Source of the DNA: Bifidobacterium tissieri
Lineage (GTDB): Bacteria; Actinomycetota; Actinomycetes; Actinomycetales; Bifidobacteriaceae
DNA: 64,000 nucleotides
Assembly (NCBI RefSeq): GCF_002259645.1
Contig: NZ_MWWV01000006.1
Span: 218,029-282,028 of the forward strand
Direction of reading: 5' to 3'
In this document: in pieces, positions 1 to 8,609 of the stretch
Numbering within the stretch: the stretch's first letter is position 1
Layout of the letters: every line of letters begins with the position of its first letter
Made by a program: the position numbers and the translations under genes
The notes under the pieces: model-generated
What the model was told of the DNA's origin: nothing
Seen by the model: the letters and a program-made list of their open reading frames with translations, nothing else
Databases searched by the model: none

Positions 1-1
1 C

Positions 2-283
2 ATGGACGGTTCCACGCCCACCGGCAGTTACAACGTGCAGAACCGCGGCGAGGACTTCTTCAACGGTGAGGAGAACATGGGCGCCCGATACTGGGTGTCA
101 TGGGCCAACTACGGCGAGTATCTCTTCCACACCGTACCCACCGACAGCAACGGCGAGTACATCGTCTCCGAGGCGGAGAAACTCGGCGTTCCGGCATCGC
201 ACGGATGCGTGAGACTGACCGTCGCCGATGCGAAGTGGCTGTATGAGCAGCTGCCCGACAATACGCCCGTGCTCATCGAATAG
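2..283 (+). CDS. L,D-transpeptidase (YkuD) C-terminal part, 5' end outside window
   Basis: This is the last 93 codons of an L,D-transpeptidase catalytic domain; the frame is open to the window edge, so the methionine at base 2 is probably internal. The signature SHGCVRLT is visible around residues 66-73, with the His and the catalytic Cys of the HGCVR motif that forms the acyl-enzyme on peptidoglycan stem peptides. The family makes 3-3 cross-links or anchors proteins to the wall, outside the membrane. The protein ends shortly after the motif (LPDNTPVLIE), as is usual. N-terminal domains such as a signal peptide or binding repeats cannot be seen. Confidence 0.85.
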   Translation: MDGSTPTGSYNVQNRGEDFFNGEENMGARYWVSWANYGEYLFHTVPTDSNGEYIVSEAEKLGVPASHGCVRLTVADAKWLYEQLPDNTPVLIE

Positions 284-414
284 ACGATGCCGAAGGCGAT
301 GTCGACTGGAACGGATCGCATCGTCGCCCCCGATGATTTCGCCGTGAACGAAATCCGTCGTCGGCCAATGGCGCAAGCGTTTTCGCAGTCGGTTTTCCAT
401 GTTTTCCCACTCGT

Positions 415-431
415 TTACCGGTCTACGGTAA
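415..431. promoter_or_regulatory. Palindrome TTACCG-N5-CGGTAA at the UPF0182 start
   Basis: A perfect six-base inverted repeat with a five-base spacer sits 10 bases upstream of the UPF0182 start codon and runs into its ribosome binding site (AAGGTGG). It could be a repressor operator or a small RNA hairpin masking the binding site. Its right part (CTACGGTAA) is the reverse complement of the TTACCGTAG-like core seen upstream of the hemolysin III gene. Confidence 0.35.
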
Positions 432-440
432 GGTGGATGC

Positions 441-3400
441 ATGTCTTTATTTGATATGTTTGGTTTCCCCGACCCCTTCGACCCCCGCAACGGTCGACGT
501 GGATCACGAGGACGGGACGATGATGATCCCACGATCCTCAATGTGACCGTCGACGGTGACGAGAGCCACGAGGAACATCGCGGCTCCTCCGGTCCCGGGC
601 GAGGCAACGTCCCCCCGAACTTTCCCCGCATCCCGCGTGCGGCGTCAGGCGGCTCCCCGACGGGCATGAGCCGTGGCAACAAGATCTTCATCGGCGTGGT
701 GGTGGCCCTGCTGGTCGTCGTCGGCCTTGTCTTCGGACTGTCGCAATTCATCACCGAGGTCATGTGGTACACGCAGCTGGGCTTCTCCAGCGTGATCTGG
801 ACCACCTACGGTGTCCGTATCGGCCTGTGGGTGGCGTATGCGATCCTCGTGGCATTGGTGGCCTATGTGTCCGCGTTGCTCGCCATCCGCACGCGCCCGG
901 ATTTTGAGGACGGCAGCAAGATCCGAGTCCGGGATGGTGTGATGGAGATCGAGCCCGGCGTCGGCTCCAAGCTGGCCCGACGCGTCGCGTTCATCATCTC
1001 CCTGCTGGTCGGTCTGGTGTTCGGTGCCCAATTTAACGCCAACTGGGCCGAGGTGCTCCTGCTGTTCCATAACCAGTCGTTCGGCTCCACGGACCCGCAG
1101 TTCGGTCTGGACACCGGATTCTACGTGTTCGTCCTGCCCGGTCTCAAACTCGTGGTCATGGCAGTGTTCACGCTGCTCGCCATGGGTCTGGTATTCTCCG
1201 TCATCACGCATGTGCTCATGGGTGGCATCCGCCTGACCATGCCGACGCAGGGCCGTTCCATCTTCGACATGACCAAGCGTGCCCGTCGACAGATCGGCAT
1301 CTGGCTGATCCTGTTCTTCCTCGCCTGGGCAGCCCGCATGGGCCTTGGCGTGTTCTCCACGCTTACCGAACAGGGTGATCGCATCACCGGCGCGGCCTAC
1401 GCCTCGGTGCACGCCACCATCCCTGTCACCATCGTCATGTCCGTACTCATCGCGCTGCTCGGCGTGGTGCTCGGCGTGTGGATCATGCTCACCAAGTCGC
1501 TGAGCAACGCCACACCCGCCACATCCGCCGGCGAGGCGCTCAGGGCATGGCGCACTCCCGTGGTCGCCGTTGCCGTCGTGGTCGTCGCCTCCATGCTGCT
1601 CACCGTCGTCTACCCGGTGCTGCTGCAGCGTTTCAAGGTGAACCCGAACGCGCAGGAGCTGGAATCCACATACATCCAGCGCAACATCGACGCCACCACC
1701 AAGGCGTATGGACTGGGCAACATCAAGGTGGAGAAGTACGACGCCACCACCGCCGGCGAATCCGGCGCACTGGCGTCCGATGCCGAATCCACCGCGCAGA
1801 TCCGACTGCTTGATCCGCAGGTCGTCTCCCCGACGTTCAAGCAGCTGCAGCAGTCCAAGCAGTACTACACCTTCGCCGACACGCTTGCGGTGGACAAGTA
1901 CGAGATCGACGGCGTGAGCCAGGACACGGTCATCGGCGTACGTGACATCAACCTCGCCGGCAACGACAACCGCAACTGGGTGAACGACCACACCGTCTAC
2001 ACGCACGGCTACGGTGTCGTCGCCGCCTACGGCAACAAGGTCACCGCCGACGGCCAGCCCGAGTTCTTCGAATACGGCGTGCCCACCCAGGGCAAGCTCA
2101 CCGAATCCCAGCACTACGAACCGCGCATCTACTTCTCGCCGAACTCTCCCGACTACTCGATCGTGGGAGCCCCCAAGGGCACGGCCTCATGGGAGTTCGA
2201 CTACCCGACGGGATCCCAGGGAGCGACCACGACGTTCACGGGCGAGGGCGGTCCGCGCATCGGCAACCTGTTCACGCGCATCCTGTACGCGATCCGCTTC
2301 GGTTCGGACCAGATCCTGTTCTCCGACCGAGTGAACAACGAATCGCAGATCCTCTACGATCGTGATCCGCAGACCCGCGTGGCCAAGGTGGCCCCCTACC
2401 TCACGCTCGACGGTCGCGTCTACCCGGCCGTCGTGGACGGTCGCGTCAAGTGGATCGTCGATGGCTACACCACCTCCGACGCCTACCCCTACTCGCAGAA
2501 AACCGATCTGGGCGCGGCCACCGCCGACTCCCTGACCGAAACGTCCAACACCGTCAAGGGACTCGGCTCCCAGGAGGCCAACTACATCCGCAACTCGGTC
2601 AAGGCCGTGGTCGACGCCTATGACGGTTCGGTCAGCCTGTACGCGTGGGATACCGAAGATCCGGTACTCAAGGCATGGGAGAGCATCTTCCCCAACCAGT
2701 ACAAGCCGATCTCCGAGATCAGCGGCGATCTGATGAGCCACATGCGCTACCCGGAGAGCCTGTTCAAGGTGCAGCGCTCGCTGCTGGCCCAGTATCACGT
2801 CACGAGCGCCAACCAATTCTTCTCGGGCGAGGACTTCTGGCAGACGCCCACCGACCCGACCGAGCCGAAGAAGGATCAGGACGCCGGCATCAAGCAGCCC
2901 CCGTACTACCTGACCATGCAGACTCCGGGAACCAAGGAGCCCACGTTCTCGCTCACCTCCACCTACATTCCTGCCGGCTCGTCCACCAGGGAGATCCTCA
3001 CCGGATTCCTGTCCGTCGACTCGGATGCAGGCAACGAGAAGGGCGTGATCGGCAAGAACTATGGCACGCTGAGGCTGCTGGAACTGCCGAAGAACACCAA
3101 CGTACCGGGTCCTGGACAGGCGCAGAACAACTTCAACGCCAACGCCGACGTGTCCAAGGAACTCAACCTGCTCGAATCCGGTTCCACCAATGTGGAGCGT
3201 GGCAACCTGCTCACCCTGCCTCTCGGTGGCGGACTCGTCTACGTGCAGCCGGTGTATGTCAAGTCGAGCGGTTCCACCAGCTACCCGCTGCTGAAGAAGG
3301 TGCTCGTGGCGTTCGGTGATCAGGTCGGATTCGCCGACACCCTCGATGAGGCGCTGGACCAGGTGTTCGGCGGTGATTCGGGTGCCGCGGCGGGCGACGC

Positions 3401-3668
3401 ATCCAAGGGAACCTCCTCGACTCCTGCCTCCGGACAGCAGAACGGCACCACGGATTCCGGCAAGTCCGACACATCCGGCACCGCCGGTGACCAGTCGTCC
3501 GGCACGACCACGATGTCCCCCGAGCTCCAGCAGGCGCTCAAGGACGCCGGTCAGGCCCTGCAGGATTCCGACACCGCCATGAAGAACGGTGACTGGAGCG
3601 CCTACGGCGAGGCCCAGAAGAAGCTGCAGGACTCCCTGAACAAGGCCATGCAGCTGTCCGGCCAGTGA
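441..3668 (+). CDS. UPF0182 family large membrane protein
   Basis: A 1075-residue protein of the UPF0182 family, widespread in actinobacteria and of unknown biochemical function. Residues 1-75 are hydrophilic and probably cytosolic. About seven hydrophobic helices follow between residues 80 and 400 (for example GVVVALLVVVGLVFGLSQF). A long extracytoplasmic region with many Tyr, Asn and Asp residues comes next, and the last 120 residues are low-complexity Ser/Gly/Thr followed by a short charged helix. The ATG at 441 has a good ribosome binding site (AAGGTGG) overlapping a palindrome. A strong terminator follows. Family membership is clear; function is not. Confidence 0.9.
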   Translation: MSLFDMFGFPDPFDPRNGRRGSRGRDDDDPTILNVTVDGDESHEEHRGSSGPGRGNVPPNFPRIPRAASGGSPTGMSRGNKIFIGVVVALLVVVGLVFGLSQFITEVMWYTQLGFSSVIWTTYGVRIGLWVAYAILVALVAYVSALLAIRTRPDFEDGSKIRVRDGVMEIEPGVGSKLARRVAFIISLLVGLVFGAQFNANWAEVLLLFHNQSFGSTDPQFGLDTGFYVFVLPGLKLVVMAVFTLLAMGLVFSVITHVLMGGIRLTMPTQGRSIFDMTKRARRQIGIWLILFFLAWAARMGLGVFSTLTEQGDRITGAAYASVHATIPVTIVMSVLIALLGVVLGVWIMLTKSLSNATPATSAGEALRAWRTPVVAVAVVVVASMLLTVVYPVLLQRFKVNPNAQELESTYIQRNIDATTKAYGLGNIKVEKYDATTAGESGALASDAESTAQIRLLDPQVVSPTFKQLQQSKQYYTFADTLAVDKYEIDGVSQDTVIGVRDINLAGNDNRNWVNDHTVYTHGYGVVAAYGNKVTADGQPEFFEYGVPTQGKLTESQHYEPRIYFSPNSPDYSIVGAPKGTASWEFDYPTGSQGATTTFTGEGGPRIGNLFTRILYAIRFGSDQILFSDRVNNESQILYDRDPQTRVAKVAPYLTLDGRVYPAVVDGRVKWIVDGYTTSDAYPYSQKTDLGAATADSLTETSNTVKGLGSQEANYIRNSVKAVVDAYDGSVSLYAWDTEDPVLKAWESIFPNQYKPISEISGDLMSHMRYPESLFKVQRSLLAQYHVTSANQFFSGEDFWQTPTDPTEPKKDQDAGIKQPPYYLTMQTPGTKEPTFSLTSTYIPAGSSTREILTGFLSVDSDAGNEKGVIGKNYGTLRLLELPKNTNVPGPGQAQNNFNANADVSKELNLLESGSTNVERGNLLTLPLGGGLVYVQPVYVKSSGSTSYPLLKKVLVAFGDQVGFADTLDEALDQVFGGDSGAAAGDASKGTSSTPASGQQNGTTDSGKSDTSGTAGDQSSGTTTMSPELQQALKDAGQALQDSDTAMKNGDWSAYGEAQKKLQDSLNKAMQLSGQ

Positions 3669-3719
3669 TGATGACCGGAATGTGATGCGGTCCTGAGCGG
3701 CCGCACCGCTTCGAACATC

Positions 3720-3767
3720 GGCGAGGGGCCCGTGCCACGATACGGTACGGGCCCCTCGCCGTGTTTT
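3720..3767 (+). terminator. Rho-independent terminator after the UPF0182 gene
   Basis: A 13-14 bp GC-rich perfect stem (arms about 3720-3733 and 3747-3760) is followed by GTGTTTT. A GTG that would extend the next gene upstream lies inside this hairpin, which argues against using it as a start. Confidence 0.85.
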
Positions 3768-3791
3768 CCGGCACCGGTATACACTATTGCC

Positions 3792-4391
3792 GTGCAGTTA
3801 TTGAATGAGACCTATTCCACTACGTATTCCCATGGTCGGACCATCGTGATCCGCGACGCCGTGGACGATGATCTGAGCGATATCACCCGCATCTACAACA
3901 TGGCGGTCGTCGTCGGCGGCAGCACCGCCGATCTCACCCCGCGTAATCTCGACCAGCGGCGTGAATGGGTGTACTCGCACAATCCACGCAACCAGTATCC
4001 GGTCGTCGTCATCGAGGTCGATGGCAAGGTCGCCGGATTCGCGTCACTGTCGAAATACCATGCCCGCGCGGGATACTCCGATATCACCGAATTCAGCTAC
4101 TACGTGGACAAGGCGTATGCACGGCAGGGGCTCGGCACCATGCTGGTCGACTGGCTGGTCAAGGCGGCGACCCGCATCGGGTTCCGCATCGCCGTATGCG
4201 TGGTGTTCGCCGACAACGTCGGCTCCACCGCGCTCATGCACAAGTTCGGTTTCGAACGCTATGGGTACCTGCCTGCCGCATGCTGCAACGGCACGCGTCT
4301 GCTCGACGTGGCGTACTGGTACAGGAATCTTGACACACACGCCGACGACAACGCGGCGGACTCGACCGAAGACACGACCGACGGCAACTGA
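3792..4391 (+). CDS. GNAT family N-acetyltransferase
   Basis: A 199-residue acetyltransferase resembling the phosphinothricin/methionine sulfoximine acetyltransferase group. It begins with the typical IRDAVDDDLSDITRIYN strand-helix and carries EFSYYVDKAYARQGLGTML, where RQGLGT matches the acetyl-CoA pyrophosphate-binding motif, followed by NVGSTALMHKFGF. The product would acetylate an amino group on an unidentified small substrate in the cytosol. I chose the GTG at 3792 because the earlier in-frame GTG lies within the preceding terminator; the ribosome binding site is weak, so a slightly later start is possible. It ends 8 bases before pth. Confidence 0.8.
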   Translation: MQLLNETYSTTYSHGRTIVIRDAVDDDLSDITRIYNMAVVVGGSTADLTPRNLDQRREWVYSHNPRNQYPVVVIEVDGKVAGFASLSKYHARAGYSDITEFSYYVDKAYARQGLGTMLVDWLVKAATRIGFRIAVCVVFADNVGSTALMHKFGFERYGYLPAACCNGTRLLDVAYWYRNLDTHADDNAADSTEDTTDGN

Positions 4392-4399
4392 CAGGGGGA

Positions 4400-5002
4400 A
4401 TGATGGCATCCGATTTCTGGCTGATCGTAGGACTGGGCAATCCCGGATCGAAGTATGAAGGCACGCGACACAACATGGGCTTCATGTGCGCCGACGTGCT
4501 CGCCGAACGATGGTCGGTGAGTCTGTCCGACCACAAGGGACTCGCGAAGCTCGGCAAGGGCTTCATGTCGCTCGGCGGGCGGCGGGTCAAATTCTTCCTC
4601 GCCAAGCCACTGACCTACATGAACGAATCCGGCAACGCCGTGTCGTCGATCAGCGCCTACTACGACATCCCGGCCGAGCACATCGTGGTGATCCACGACG
4701 ACATGGACCTCGACTTCGGCCGCATCAAGGTCAAGGCCGGCGGTTCGGCCGGCGGACACAACGGCATCAAATCCATCGACCGATCTTTGGACACCAACAA
4801 GTACTCCCGCGTCCGACTGGGCGTCGGCCATGCCCAGCGTGGCCCTCATGCGCACGACAACACGGTCAACTGGGTGCTCGGCGGCTTCTCGCCGCAGCAG
4901 CGCAAGCAGCTTCCCGAGTTCCTCGCCGACGGTGCCGACGCCGCCGAGACGATCATCATCGACGGTCTGCGCCACGCCCAGGAGAAGTTCAATGGCCGAT
5001 AA
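4400..5002 (+). CDS. pth: Peptidyl-tRNA hydrolase
   Basis: A 200-residue Pth that releases peptides from peptidyl-tRNA that dropped off ribosomes. The family features are GLGNPGSKYEGTRHNMGF with the catalytic His, KPLTYMNESG, the Asp in IHDDMDLDFGRIK, and GSAGGHNGIKSI. Length and order are standard. An AGGGGGA ribosome binding site precedes the ATG. The end overlaps the mfd start by 11 bases, so the two genes are likely translationally coupled. Confidence 0.97.
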   Translation: MMASDFWLIVGLGNPGSKYEGTRHNMGFMCADVLAERWSVSLSDHKGLAKLGKGFMSLGGRRVKFFLAKPLTYMNESGNAVSSISAYYDIPAEHIVVIHDDMDLDFGRIKVKAGGSAGGHNGIKSIDRSLDTNKYSRVRLGVGHAQRGPHAHDNTVNWVLGGFSPQQRKQLPEFLADGADAAETIIIDGLRHAQEKFNGR

Positions 5003-8000
5003 GCGTTCGGCCGGCACGATCGACGGCACGCTCGCCCCGCTGCTCGCCGGTCTTGCCGGCGACCGGGGATTCGCCGATGTCGTGAATGGGGGAGAGGACG
5101 CCGGTTCTGCCGCGGCCCTTGAACCCCGGTTGACCATCGGCGCCCCTCTTGGCATCCGACCGGCGCTTGCCGCTGCCGTTTGCGCCGCGGACGCCGATCG
5201 GTCCGATGATGAGCGGCGGACCGTGGTCATGGTGGTCCCCTCCGGCCGTGATGCGGAGGAGACCGCGCAGTCATTGCGGTCATGGTATGCCGGCGATCCG
5301 AATGACATCGCCGTGCTTCGGGCATGGGAGACGCTGCCGCATGAGCGACTCTCGCCGCGCAGCGATACCGTCGCCGGTCGCATGGCAGTATTCCGCCGAC
5401 TCGCTCACCCGCAGTCGGGGCACGGAATGTTCGGCCCCATCCGCATCCTCGTCATGCCGGTGCGCTCGCTGATCCAGCCCGTGGTGGCGGGATTGGGCGA
5501 TGTGGAACCGCTGGTGTTCCGCCCTGGAGAGGAGCTGTCGCTTGACGATGCCGTGCGCCGGCTGATCCAGAACGCCTATACCCGTACGGAACTGGTCATG
5601 GACCGAGGGGAGTTCGCCGTCCGTGGCGGCATCCTCGACGTGTTTCCGCCCACCGTCGCGCATCCGGTGCGCATCGAGTTCTTCGGCGATGAGATCGACA
5701 CGATCCGTGAATTCCATGCATCGGACCAGCGCACCTACGGCGATGACGTGCCCGCCGTCTGGGCCACGCCATGCCGTGAGTTGCAACTTACCGACGCGGT
5801 GAAGACGCGCGCCAAGACGCTGATCGGGCGGATTCCCGCCGCCGCGGATATGCTCGAATCGATCGCCCAGTCCATCCCCGTCGAAGGCATGGAGTCGCTG
5901 CTGCCGGCGCTCGTGGACGATCTGACCCCGGTGCCGTCGCTGCTGCCCAAACGATCGGTGATCATGCTCTGCGATCCCGAACGCCTGCGAAGGGCCGGAG
6001 AGGATCTCAACAAGACGGCCGACGAATTCCTCGCCGCCAGCTGGCACGTCGCCGCTTCCGGAGGCGGCGCGGGAGCTCCGATCAGCTTCGACGAAGCCAG
6101 CTTCATCGACTACGACGATGCCGTACGATCCCTGGTCGTCTCCGAACGTCAGGTGTGGCAGCTCACCGATTTCAAGGTCGACGATTCGCGCGACGGGTAC
6201 GTACAGCTCGCCGCCGACGCCCCCGAGGAATACCGCGGCGTCGAATCACGGGCCACGGCAGGTGTGGAAGGACTGCTCGACCGCGGCATGGCGGTCACGG
6301 TCACCGCCGCCGCCAAGGGCACACTGTCCCGTCTGCGACGGGCGCTCGACATGGCGGGCATAGCCCGCGTCGACTATGTACCGTCATGCGCGGTGGACGG
6401 ATTCGTCGATGAGGCGGCCGGCGTGGCGTTGCTCACCGAACGCGACCTGACCGGAAAGTCCGGCGTGGCGGCCCAGGCCAAAACCCCCAAGCGTCGTCGC
6501 AAGGCCATCGACCTCATGGAGCTCAAGCCCGGCGACTACGTGGTGCACGACCAGCATGGCATCGGACGTTTCGTCGAAATGAAACAACGTACGATCGGTG
6601 CCGGCAAGGCCCGTTCGCAGCGGGAGTATCTGGTCGTGGAATATGCGCCGAGCAAGCGCGGCGCCCCGCCGGACCGGTTGTTCATCCCCACGGACCAGCT
6701 CGACAAGGTCAGCAAATACGTGGGCGCGGATGTGCCCAAGCTCAACAAGCTCGGCGGTTCGGACTGGGCGGCCACCAAGGAGAAGGCCCGCAAGCACGTC
6801 AAGCGGATCGCCCAGGATCTGGTGAAGCTCTACTCGGCTCGCCAGAGCGCGAAGGGATTCGCGTTCAGTCCGGACACGCCGTGGCAGAAGGAGCTCGAGG
6901 ACGCCTTCCCATATCAGGAGACCGCCGATCAGCTCACCACCATCGACGAGGTGAAGGCCGACATGGAGAAGCCCGTGCCGATGGACCGTCTGATCTGCGG
7001 TGACGTGGGCTTCGGCAAGACGGAGATCGCCTTGCGTGCCGCGTTCAAGGCCGTGCAGGATTCCAAGCAGGTGGCCGTGCTCGTCCCCACCACGCTGCTG
7101 GTGCAGCAGCATTACGAGACCTTCACCGAACGGTTCGAGGGATTCCCCGTGAACGTGGCCGCCATGAGCCGCTTCCAGACCGCCAAGCAGCTCAAGGAGA
7201 CCACCGAGGGACTGGCCGACGGAACCGTGGACGTGGTGATCGGCACGCACAAGCTGCTCAGCCCCAAGATCCGGTTCAAGGATCTGGGATTGGTGATCAT
7301 CGACGAGGAGCAGCGCTTCGGCGTGGAACACAAGGAGGCGCTCAAGGCTCTGCGCACGAACGTTGACGTGCTGAGCCTGTCCGCCACGCCTATCCCCAGA
7401 ACGCTGGAGATGGCGATCACCGGCATCCGCGAGATGTCCACCCTCGCCACGCCCCCCGAGGACCGTCTGCCGGTGCTCACCTATGTGGGCGCCTACGAGG
7501 ACGCACAGGTCACCGCCGCCATCCGCCGAGAACTATTGCGCGGCGGACAGGTGTTCTACGTGCATAACCGCGTGGACGGCATCGAGCGACTCGCCGCGCA
7601 TCTCAAGGAGCTCGTGCCCGAGGCGAACATCGGCATCGCCCACGGCAAGATGGGCGAGAAACAGCTTGATGCGGTGATCCGTGACTTCTGGCATCGCGAC
7701 ATCGACGTGCTGCTGTGCACCACGATCATCGAGACCGGACTTGACATCTCCAATGCGAACACGCTGATCGTGGATCACGCCGACCGTTTCGGACTCTCAC
7801 AGCTGCACCAGCTGCGCGGACGCGTGGGCCGAGGGCGTGAACGCGCCTACGCGTACTTCCTGTACGACCCGTCCAAGACGATGACGCAGACGGCGCATGA
7901 CCGTCTCTCAACCATCGCACAGAACACCGCCCTGGGATCCGGCTACGACGTGGCCATGAAGGACCTTGAACTGCGAGGCACCGGCAACCTGCTGGGCGGC

Positions 8001-8609
8001 GAGCAGTCCGGGCACATCGAGGGAGTCGGATTCGACCTGTATGTGCGCATGGTCTCCGAAGCGGTGGAGGAGTACAAGGAACCCGACCGCAAGGAGCCGG
8101 TGTCCGTGACCGTCGACCTGCCGGTGGACGCGTCGATCCCCGAGGAGTACATCGACTCCGACAAGCTCCGACTCGAGGCCTACCGCAAGATGGCCGCCGC
8201 GCGTGACGAGAACGATTTCCGTGAACTGCGCGAGGAGCTCACCGACCGTTACGGCACACCCCCCACCCAGCTCGACACGCTCTTCGCCGTGGCCCGTCTG
8301 CGCGCCCGCGCCCGCGACATGGGACTTGAGGAGATCGTGACCCAGGGGCGTAACGTACGCGTCGGCAAAATCGATCCTCCCGAATCCGTGGCGATGCGCA
8401 TGGCCCGCATATACAAGGGATTGCAGTATCGACCCGTCACCCACCAGTATCTCATCGCCACTCCGTTCCAGGGATCGATGGGCTCGGGGCCGATGGACTC
8501 GCAGGCCGTGCTTGACTGGGTCAACCAGCTGCTCGACGACCTGTCGTGGAAGCATCGGCCGGCCAAGGCAGCCGAGGCCGCCAAGGCGTCCAAGGCTCCC
8601 AAGGCATGA
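4992..8609 (+). CDS. mfd: Transcription-repair coupling factor Mfd
   Basis: A 1205-residue Mfd. It pushes stalled RNA polymerase off DNA lesions and recruits UvrA for excision repair. In order there are the N-terminal UvrB-like modules (about 1-350), an RNA-polymerase interaction domain around KPGDYVVHDQHGIGRFVEM (about 510-590), RecG-like helicase motors with Walker A GDVGFGKTE and a DEEQRFG box, QLRGRVGRG in motif VI, and the C-terminal TRCF domain. An in-frame upstream extension exists, but the ATG at 4992 gives the normal family N-terminus (MADKRSAG). It overlaps pth by 11 bases and pabB by ATGA. uvrB, a pathway partner, lies at 47 kb. Confidence 0.97.
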   Translation: MADKRSAGTIDGTLAPLLAGLAGDRGFADVVNGGEDAGSAAALEPRLTIGAPLGIRPALAAAVCAADADRSDDERRTVVMVVPSGRDAEETAQSLRSWYAGDPNDIAVLRAWETLPHERLSPRSDTVAGRMAVFRRLAHPQSGHGMFGPIRILVMPVRSLIQPVVAGLGDVEPLVFRPGEELSLDDAVRRLIQNAYTRTELVMDRGEFAVRGGILDVFPPTVAHPVRIEFFGDEIDTIREFHASDQRTYGDDVPAVWATPCRELQLTDAVKTRAKTLIGRIPAAADMLESIAQSIPVEGMESLLPALVDDLTPVPSLLPKRSVIMLCDPERLRRAGEDLNKTADEFLAASWHVAASGGGAGAPISFDEASFIDYDDAVRSLVVSERQVWQLTDFKVDDSRDGYVQLAADAPEEYRGVESRATAGVEGLLDRGMAVTVTAAAKGTLSRLRRALDMAGIARVDYVPSCAVDGFVDEAAGVALLTERDLTGKSGVAAQAKTPKRRRKAIDLMELKPGDYVVHDQHGIGRFVEMKQRTIGAGKARSQREYLVVEYAPSKRGAPPDRLFIPTDQLDKVSKYVGADVPKLNKLGGSDWAATKEKARKHVKRIAQDLVKLYSARQSAKGFAFSPDTPWQKELEDAFPYQETADQLTTIDEVKADMEKPVPMDRLICGDVGFGKTEIALRAAFKAVQDSKQVAVLVPTTLLVQQHYETFTERFEGFPVNVAAMSRFQTAKQLKETTEGLADGTVDVVIGTHKLLSPKIRFKDLGLVIIDEEQRFGVEHKEALKALRTNVDVLSLSATPIPRTLEMAITGIREMSTLATPPEDRLPVLTYVGAYEDAQVTAAIRRELLRGGQVFYVHNRVDGIERLAAHLKELVPEANIGIAHGKMGEKQLDAVIRDFWHRDIDVLLCTTIIETGLDISNANTLIVDHADRFGLSQLHQLRGRVGRGRERAYAYFLYDPSKTMTQTAHDRLSTIAQNTALGSGYDVAMKDLELRGTGNLLGGEQSGHIEGVGFDLYVRMVSEAVEEYKEPDRKEPVSVTVDLPVDASIPEEYIDSDKLRLEAYRKMAAARDENDFRELREELTDRYGTPPTQLDTLFAVARLRARARDMGLEEIVTQGRNVRVGKIDPPESVAMRMARIYKGLQYRPVTHQYLIATPFQGSMGSGPMDSQAVLDWVNQLLDDLSWKHRPAKAAEAAKASKAPKA

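Noticed and set aside
3732..3791. An in-frame GTG extending the GNAT gene upstream
   Set aside because: It lies inside a strong terminator hairpin, so it is not a plausible start.
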